NCBI GenBank assembly: GCA_030019325.1
Contig: JASEFB010000326.1
Span: forward strand, 1-10,198
Origin: an archaeon
GTDB lineage: Archaea; Halobacteriota; Syntropharchaeia; Alkanophagales; Methanospirareceae
Direction of reading: 5' to 3'
Length of the DNA stretch: 10,198 nt
Part shown: positions 6,343 to 10,198 of the stretch, piece by piece
How the letters are laid out: the number at the start of each line of letters is the position of its first letter
Numbering within the stretch: position 1 is the first letter of the stretch
The notes under the pieces: model-generated
What the model saw: only the letters and a program-made list of their open reading frames with translations
Databases searched by the model: none
Told to the model about the DNA's origin: nothing
Program-made: the position numbers and the translations under genes

Positions 6343-7314
6343 TTACGTTTTCTTCTTCGTGTAGATGTATGCCACTGCACCGATGATGGCAATCACCACA
6401 ATGATAACGCCGATGATAAGTGGCCATGGCAGCTTTACTGTCGGTGCTACTGGTGGTGTCGGTGTCAGCGTTGGCGTTACCGTCGGTGGTGGTGTCGGCG
6501 TTGATGTCGGCGTTGGTGTTACTTTTGGCGCTGCGAACAGCACGAATGTGGAGAAGTGAGTTACCCTTGCGGTTGCTTTATTATTAGCCCAATCGACCGT
6601 TGTATCAAGTGCCTTCCATCCGCCTGCTTCGTAGACGTATATTACCGGTGTTTTTCCTTCACGCTTAGCAAGATCAAAGGTTATGGAAATTTCTACGGGT
6701 TGGCTGAATGTTACACCCGCAGGTCCGAAGTTGTATGCGTAACCGACGTAATTGACTCCCGATGGCACTCCGGGCAGAGTTGATGGTTGAGCAACCGTAA
6801 CCTTGGTTAGTGGATTACCAGCGGCGTCTTTGGCGATTGTTCCCTCAGGTATTGTTGCAGATGCTTTTGCATCCGCTGAAGAGGCGGTAACTGTGCTTTT
6901 AACTTCTCCTGTTGGCTCTGTGGAGACCGTAGTCTCACCAGGTACGGTAGGTGGAGCAGCTCTTCCGCCGCCTACTCGTGGTGCGGCTGCTGTGGCCGTG
7001 GGGAAACTGTGTTCGACGCTCTCGTTGGAGTTCCCACTCTGGTCCGTACTGTTTACAACATAGTAGTAGGTCGTACCTGCTGATAATCCTTCAAGTTTAA
7101 CACTGTGAGATGTGCCATAGGTGAGGTTGCTCTCTTCTAGCGTATAAGTTCCCGAGGTTGTGCCATATTTAACCAAGCTATCAGAAGGTTCGTCAGTAGT
7201 CCACGTTATGGTTGCAGAACTTGTTGTGATGCTAGACTCGGCAACATCTGATATTACTGGTGGTGTTGCGTCAACTTGTAGCAGTGAGAAATTCCCGGTG
7301 GCTTGAGAGGTCCT
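6343..7314 (-). CDS. Surface protein, C-terminal part (frameshifted from the gene at 7254-8294): FN3-like domain, beta domain, stalk, membrane anchor
   Basis: This is the second half of one surface protein cut by a frameshift. The frame opens at about 7314-7323 without a credible start; the first possible start is a TTG at 7176, inside a domain. It encodes a fibronectin type III-like domain (TPPVISDVAESSITTSSATI to HSFPTA, about 7262-6990). An Ala/Pro/Gly linker follows, then a beta-rich domain like those placed just before archaeal sorting signals (VEISITFDLAKREGKTPVIY, GGWKALDTT, ARVTHFSTFVLFAAPK). A Thr/Pro-rich stalk leads to one C-terminal transmembrane helix (LIIGVIIVVIAIIGAVAYIY) ending in KKKT. 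The protein would sit outside the cell on a membrane anchor. Unlike its broken paralogue at 5119-5573 it has no PGF motif. Joined to the upstream part with one added base, it gives one 650-residue frame. Confidence 0.8.
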   Translation of the reverse strand, partial: RTSQATGNFSLLQVDATPPVISDVAESSITTSSATITWTTDEPSDSLVKYGTTSGTYTLEESNLTYGTSHSVKLEGLSAGTTYYYVVNSTDQSGNSNESVEHSFPTATAAAPRVGGGRAAPPTVPGETTVSTEPTGEVKSTVTASSADAKASATIPEGTIAKDAAGNPLTKVTVAQPSTLPGVPSGVNYVGYAYNFGPAGVTFSQPVEISITFDLAKREGKTPVIYVYEAGGWKALDTTVDWANNKATARVTHFSTFVLFAAPKVTPTPTSTPTPPPTVTPTLTPTPPVAPTVKLPWPLIIGVIIVVIAIIGAVAYIYTKKKT

Positions 7315-8294
7315 GTACCATTGCTAATCGTTATGTTTTGCGCGTCAACAAATGCTTGATATTCTTTGTCGGATGTAATACTGGCGCTCAGGTTCATCGT
7401 CAAGAAGTACCTGTTATTTGCACCTGCTGGAATTGTAGAATTTAAGCCAGTGAAAGTTGCGTTTATTTCTGTTGCTGATGTATTCCATAGCATCTCATCT
7501 GTTCCGACATCAAGGACTGTGTTTGCATTTGTATCATTCCACAGTGCGAAATGATCGATTTCCGTGGCAGTAAGATTTGTATTTGCCAGCATAGCATTGA
7601 ACGTAATCGCTGTAAGATTCACCGCATTGGTATTATTCCCGGGGTCCACCGTAACATTTCCTACATGGACAAAGGTTTCTCCAGGTCCTGCCGATGAGTT
7701 ACTTGTACCAGCGGTCGCGTTCAGCACATTAATGGTTTCTGCCACGGTGTCGTTAGCCCATTCTGTTTTCGGATATTCAACAGTACCAGTAGCATTTGAT
7801 ATATAGCTTAAACTTGCATCAAATGCTATTTGTTTCCCGTCAATTAAACCGGTATCATTTAAAGTTATATTGACGTAAATATTGGTGCCCGTAGTGACTG
7901 TATAATTACCAAGACTTATATTTATCCAGAAACCATCTTGAATGTCACTCTTCGAGGCATTACCAATGAGGCTTCCATCAGTAAAGTTCCATAGTGAAAC
8001 ATTATCTATGTCATCAAAGTTAGCATTGTTATCAGTCCAACCTGTGGCTGTAACGTTCCACTCCGTAATGTTGAACCACGTTAAGTTAGTCTTGCTCATA
8101 TAACTCGTCTCATTGTAAGTAAAGTTATATGCTATATACGTCTCACTGGGAACAACGTAGTTCGCTCCATCGGCATCATATATGCCAGTAACATTTTGCG
8201 CCGCTGCTGGTGAAATCATCGCTGCAGCCATTAAAAAGAACGCCGAAATCCCAAATAGCAAAACTATTTTATTCTTTTTCTTACTCGATTTCAT
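7254..8294 (-). CDS. Secreted surface (S-layer-like) protein, N-terminal part up to frameshift
   Basis: The protein begins MKSSKKKNKI, followed by a hydrophobic core (VLLFGISAFFLMAAAMI) and a probable signal-peptidase site after SPAAA (about residue 32). The mature part is Asn/Thr-rich beta sequence with about 28 N-X-S/T sequons, so it is likely heavily N-glycosylated. Two repeated beta modules can be seen, each with a related core: IDNVSLWNFTDGSLIG, about 90-105 in the first, and IDHFALWNDTNANTVLDVGT in the second. The frame then goes astray: after QNITISNGTG it reads a short unrelated tail to a TAA at 7254-7256. The neighbouring frame continues sensibly as TSQATGNFSLLQVDATPPVI, so a single lost base at about 7311 is the simplest explanation. 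A sequencing or assembly error cannot be excluded. The exact function is unknown; a cell-surface structural or adhesive role is likely. Confidence 0.82.
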   Translation of the reverse strand: MKSSKKKNKIVLLFGISAFFLMAAAMISPAAAQNVTGIYDADGANYVVPSETYIAYNFTYNETSYMSKTNLTWFNITEWNVTATGWTDNNANFDDIDNVSLWNFTDGSLIGNASKSDIQDGFWINISLGNYTVTTGTNIYVNITLNDTGLIDGKQIAFDASLSYISNATGTVEYPKTEWANDTVAETINVLNATAGTSNSSAGPGETFVHVGNVTVDPGNNTNAVNLTAITFNAMLANTNLTATEIDHFALWNDTNANTVLDVGTDEMLWNTSATEINATFTGLNSTIPAGANNRYFLTMNLSASITSDKEYQAFVDAQNITISNGTGPLKPPGISHCYKLTQHHQ

Positions 8295-8309
8295 TTTTTA
8301 ATTCTTTTT

Positions 8310-8381
8310 TCACCTCCATTTTGATATTTATTCGCCCCCCATCGTTTCATGAGAAGGGGTATATATAAAAAGTTTTCGGTC
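8310..8381 (-). promoter_or_regulatory. Promoter and leader of the surface-protein gene
   Basis: On the minus strand CGAAAACT (BRE-like) runs into TTTTTATATATA (8372-8361), a strong archaeal TATA box, placing initiation near 8340. The leader of about 45 nt contains a perfect ribosome-binding sequence GGAGGTGA (8317-8310). It lies 15 bases before the ATG at 8294, an unusually long spacing, and no alternative in-frame start lies closer. Confidence 0.65.
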
Positions 8382-8521
8382 GATTCAACTTTTTGACATA
8401 TAGGATTACCAAAAATCGTGGGTATTCCAGTACCAAAGCCTCAGAAATCTACCTTAACCCTCCTTTTCAAATAAGGGCAATTCGTGTTCAAGGCAAAAAG
8501 TTCATGCTATGGCCACGCTTC
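8382..8521. other. Non-coding stretch with nothing recognised
   Basis: Between the surface-protein promoter and the pyrD remnant I see no credible gene, no strong inverted repeat and no resemblance to the sequence on the other side of the neighbouring protease module. Confidence 0.5.
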
Positions 8522-8591
8522 ATCCCCTACGCCCCTAACCCACCAGTTCACCAATGTTCTTAGATCCATTAGCGACGAGATACTCCTTTAA
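8522..8591 (-). pseudogene. Degenerate duplicate of the 3' end of pyrD
   Basis: These 70 bases align without gaps to 9231-9300, the last codons of pyrD, with about 56 identical positions (roughly 80%). On the minus strand it reads KEYLVANGSKNIGELVG followed by a stop, against TKYLVEHGYKNIGELVGEAHRR in pyrD; the Glu codon after LVG has become TAG. Similarity ends abruptly on the right, at the TATA box of the DUF5678-like gene, and on the left at the codon matching the pyrD stop. It is a direct repeat of the pyrD end on the far side of the inserted two-gene module. Confidence 0.8.
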
Positions 8592-8592
8592 G

Positions 8593-8600
8593 TATAAATA
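8593..8600 (+). promoter_or_regulatory. TATA box of the DUF5678-like/protease pair, probably leaderless
   Basis: TATAAATA is centred about 22 bases before the ATG at 8618, which puts the expected initiation site at or next to the start codon. No ribosome-binding sequence precedes that ATG. This fits a leaderless archaeal message. Confidence 0.55.
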
Positions 8601-8617
8601 GTAAGATAACTTAAAAC

Positions 8618-8827
8618 ATGAACAAAATAAGTATTTCGTGGAATAAGTTAAAAAAATATTCCGGATTATGGGTAGCGATTGCAGAGGAAGAGATACTGGC
8701 AAGCGGAAGGTCCCTGGAAGAAGTGATGAAAAAAGTCGAGGCGAGTGGGAAAAAAGCAGAGGTTTTTCAAGTTCCTTTGGGAGAGGAGGCGTATATCCTT
8801 GTCCTTGCCTTTGCCTTTGATTTTTGA
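8618..8827 (+). CDS. Small DUF5678-like protein
   Basis: This 69-residue protein contains WNKLKKYSGLWVAIAEEEIL and ASGRSLEEVMKKVEASGKKA (about residues 8-47), the pattern of the small DUF5678 family: a Tyr-x-Gly-x-Trp-Val-Ala strand, then a strand carrying A-S-G, a helix and a final VP strand (VFQVPLGEE). The last ten residues (ILVLAFAFDF) are hydrophobic and are encoded by a TTG/CTT hexamer run shared in another frame with the next gene. The start is the ATG at 8618, right behind a TATA box. It overlaps the protease gene by about 29 nt. From memory, DUF5678 proteins are often encoded just before a retropepsin-like protease in archaea. The function is unknown; a small regulatory partner is a guess. 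Confidence 0.72.
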   Translation: MNKISISWNKLKKYSGLWVAIAEEEILASGRSLEEVMKKVEASGKKAEVFQVPLGEEAYILVLAFAFDF

Positions 8828-9218
8828 CTACGAAGAAATAGCTGGTAAATTCTATCCCGTTATTCCTATCGAACTAAAAGTTAATGAAAAGCGATTTTTA
8901 ACCAGAGCTTATGTGGATTCCGGGGCCACCTTTAGTATATTCAATGCAGAGATCGCAGATTACTTAGGTCTGGATTATCGTAAGGGTGATAAGATATATC
9001 CAGCAGGTATTGGAGGACACATCTGTGCGTATATAAAGGATATTTTTATTTCTATCCACAATATAGAAATATGCTGCGAGGTTTTATTCTCTGATGAATT
9101 CACAGTTAAGTTCAATTTGTTAGGTAGAGCGGGTATATTCGATAGATTTAGGGTATGCTTTGATGACTCGGAGAAGAAACTTTACCTTTATGAGAAGGCG
9201 TACTCAGATTTCAGATAA
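8799..9218 (+). CDS. Retropepsin-like aspartic protease (clan AA)
   Basis: The product has the single-domain retropepsin fold pattern: FYPVIPIELKVNEKRFLTRA leading to the catalytic motif YVDSGATFSIF (Asp-Ser-Gly), then YLGLDYRKGDKIYPAGIGGH, the second beta hairpin (EICCEVLFSDEF) and the family-typical NLLGRAGIFDRFRVCFDD near the C-terminus. One domain of this kind would act as a homodimer. The start is uncertain. A GAGGAGG box (8783-8789) stands nine bases before a TTG at 8799, and three more in-frame TTGs follow at 8805, 8811 and 8817. A longer reading from GTG 8745 would lie wholly inside the upstream gene. From TTG 8799 the protein has 139 residues. No signal peptide is evident. Its stop is ten bases from the convergent pyrD stop. 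Substrate unknown. Confidence 0.82.
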   Translation: MSLPLPLIFDYEEIAGKFYPVIPIELKVNEKRFLTRAYVDSGATFSIFNAEIADYLGLDYRKGDKIYPAGIGGHICAYIKDIFISIHNIEICCEVLFSDEFTVKFNLLGRAGIFDRFRVCFDDSEKKLYLYEKAYSDFR

Positions 9219-9228
9219 TCTTAAATAC

Positions 9229-10198
9229 TTATCTCCTATGCGCCTCACCCACCAGCTCGCCAATGTTCTTATAGCCATGCTCGACAAGATACTTCGTTAA
9301 TTCCTTTTTTAACCGCGAAAAAATCTCAACCCCTTCAGTTACCAGTGCGCTTCCCACTTGGAACAAGCGTGCTCCGTTCCTCGCATACTCTATCACATCC
9401 TGAGCGGAAAATATGCCGCCAACTGCGATTATCGGTATCTTCAACTCCTTATAGAGCGCAAAAACAATCTCCTTACCACCAACCGTCAGATCCTTACCGG
9501 ATTTACCGCCATAGCCTGTAGGATTGCCTAAAAAGGGAATATCGAGCGTCTTGTCTACAGGTCGTGCGATTACCGTATTAATAGCAGTGATCGCATCAGC
9601 GCCCGCCCTCTGTGCCCCCAATGCTAACCCCACTGGGGCACCAATGTTAGGCGAGATTTTTACCGCAAGTGGTTTTGGATACACAATCTCTTTTATCGCT
9701 TTTATTATGCTGCTCAGCAGTTTAGGATTATTTTCAACCGCGGTGAACTCTGCATGCGGACACGAGGCATCAAATTCGAACATATCCACAGGATAGGTAC
9801 GAGCAATCTTCGCTACGTCACTGCATTCCTCCACACTGTTACCAAAAATGCCCAGTATCAAGGGCACATGGGCATACTTCGCATCCTCGAGTTCCAGTCT
9901 ATAATTTCTTATTCCAGGATTTGGAAATCCCATTGCATTTACATAGCTATGGGGTGCTATTTCAATAAATGTAGGGTTTGGGTAACCCTCTTGCTCATAC
10001 AGCCCAATTGATTTTGTCACGACAGCTCCCGCCCCCGCCACGGCATATCGATATAATAACATCCCGGAAACGCCAAATCCCGCTGCATTCGCTATTGGAT
10101 TCGGATAATCAATTCCACATACCTCCGTTTTGAGTAATGGCTCGTATTCAGGCGTGAAATGCAAAGGCGGAGTTGATACGAGCTCAACTTCTTTTCCC
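9229..10198 (-). CDS. pyrD: Dihydroorotate dehydrogenase (5' end outside window)
   Basis: This FMN enzyme oxidises dihydroorotate to orotate in pyrimidine synthesis. The frame is open to the right edge (GKEVELVSTPP precedes the first TTG at 10164), so the true start is beyond the window and the visible part is 322 residues. Numbering from that TTG, it shows NPIANAAGFG (22-31), TKSIG with Lys51, NAMGFPNPG (76-84), SCPHAE with Cys135 as the probable catalytic base, as in class 1B enzymes, LAVKISPN with Lys169, INT (195-197), GYGGKSG and the C-terminal FMN phosphate region VGGIFSAQDV. Class 1B enzymes pair with a PyrK electron-transfer subunit, which is not seen here. A degenerate copy of its 3' end lies at 8522-8591, beyond the inserted protease module. 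Confidence 0.87.
   Translation of the reverse strand, partial: GKEVELVSTPPLHFTPEYEPLLKTEVCGIDYPNPIANAAGFGVSGMLLYRYAVAGAGAVVTKSIGLYEQEGYPNPTFIEIAPHSYVNAMGFPNPGIRNYRLELEDAKYAHVPLILGIFGNSVEECSDVAKIARTYPVDMFEFDASCPHAEFTAVENNPKLLSSIIKAIKEIVYPKPLAVKISPNIGAPVGLALGAQRAGADAITAINTVIARPVDKTLDIPFLGNPTGYGGKSGKDLTVGGKEIVFALYKELKIPIIAVGGIFSAQDVIEYARNGARLFQVGSALVTEGVEIFSRLKKELTKYLVEHGYKNIGELVGEAHRR

Noticed and set aside
7254..7323. Programmed -1 frameshifting joining the two halves of the surface protein
   Set aside because: No slippery heptamer or downstream structure is apparent at the joint; a simple base loss or sequencing error explains it better.
8284..8319. Tiny upstream reading frame (MEVKKELKNEIE) overlapping the surface-protein start
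   Set aside because: Its ATG overlaps the ribosome-binding sequence itself and its stop does not join the main start in a coupling arrangement.

Overview
The window is archaeal, most likely from a methanogen-related euryarchaeon; a member of the ANME-1/Methanophagales type is my best guess, unproven. The reasons are an archaeal clamp-loader large subunit (RfcL), the methanofuran biosynthesis enzyme MfnB, a tungstate/molybdate-type ABC importer, TATA/BRE-like promoters, a PGF-CTERM sorting signal and a heavily N-glycosylatable surface protein.

The left half (1-5013) is ordinary housekeeping. The 3' end of an oxyanion ABC permease overlaps its ATPase by ATGA (+ strand). A convergent intergenic region with nested inverted repeats follows. 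Then comes a minus-strand operon rpiA - mfnB - small helical protein, with rfcL diverging from rpiA. The importer probably supplies W/Mo, and MfnB makes the furan precursor of methanofuran. Both feed formylmethanofuran chemistry.

The right half (5014-9228) is accessory and rearranged. It holds: (i) a broken 3'-terminal copy of a surface-protein gene (5119-5573, minus), carrying a PGF-CTERM tail and interrupted by an 86-bp element of three perfect hairpins; (ii) a TumE-like toxin-antitoxin pair with a 76-nt overlap (5574-6193, minus); (iii) a large secreted surface protein (6343-8294, minus) split by an apparent 1-nt deletion; (iv) a 70-bp degenerate duplicate of the 3' end of pyrD (8522-8591); (v) a small DUF5678-like protein overlapping a retropepsin-like aspartic protease (8618-9218, plus). 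The right edge (9229-10198) is dihydroorotate dehydrogenase, running off the window.

The most notable pattern occurs twice. A minus-strand gene is followed downstream of its stop by a two-gene cargo module, and then by a degenerate direct repeat of that gene's own 3' end. In one case the gene is the surface protein and the cargo is the TumE pair; in the other the gene is pyrD and the cargo is the DUF5678/protease pair. This suggests small modules landing at, or carrying along, gene 3' ends. No integrase or transposase is visible in the window. No tRNA, rRNA or CRISPR array was seen.
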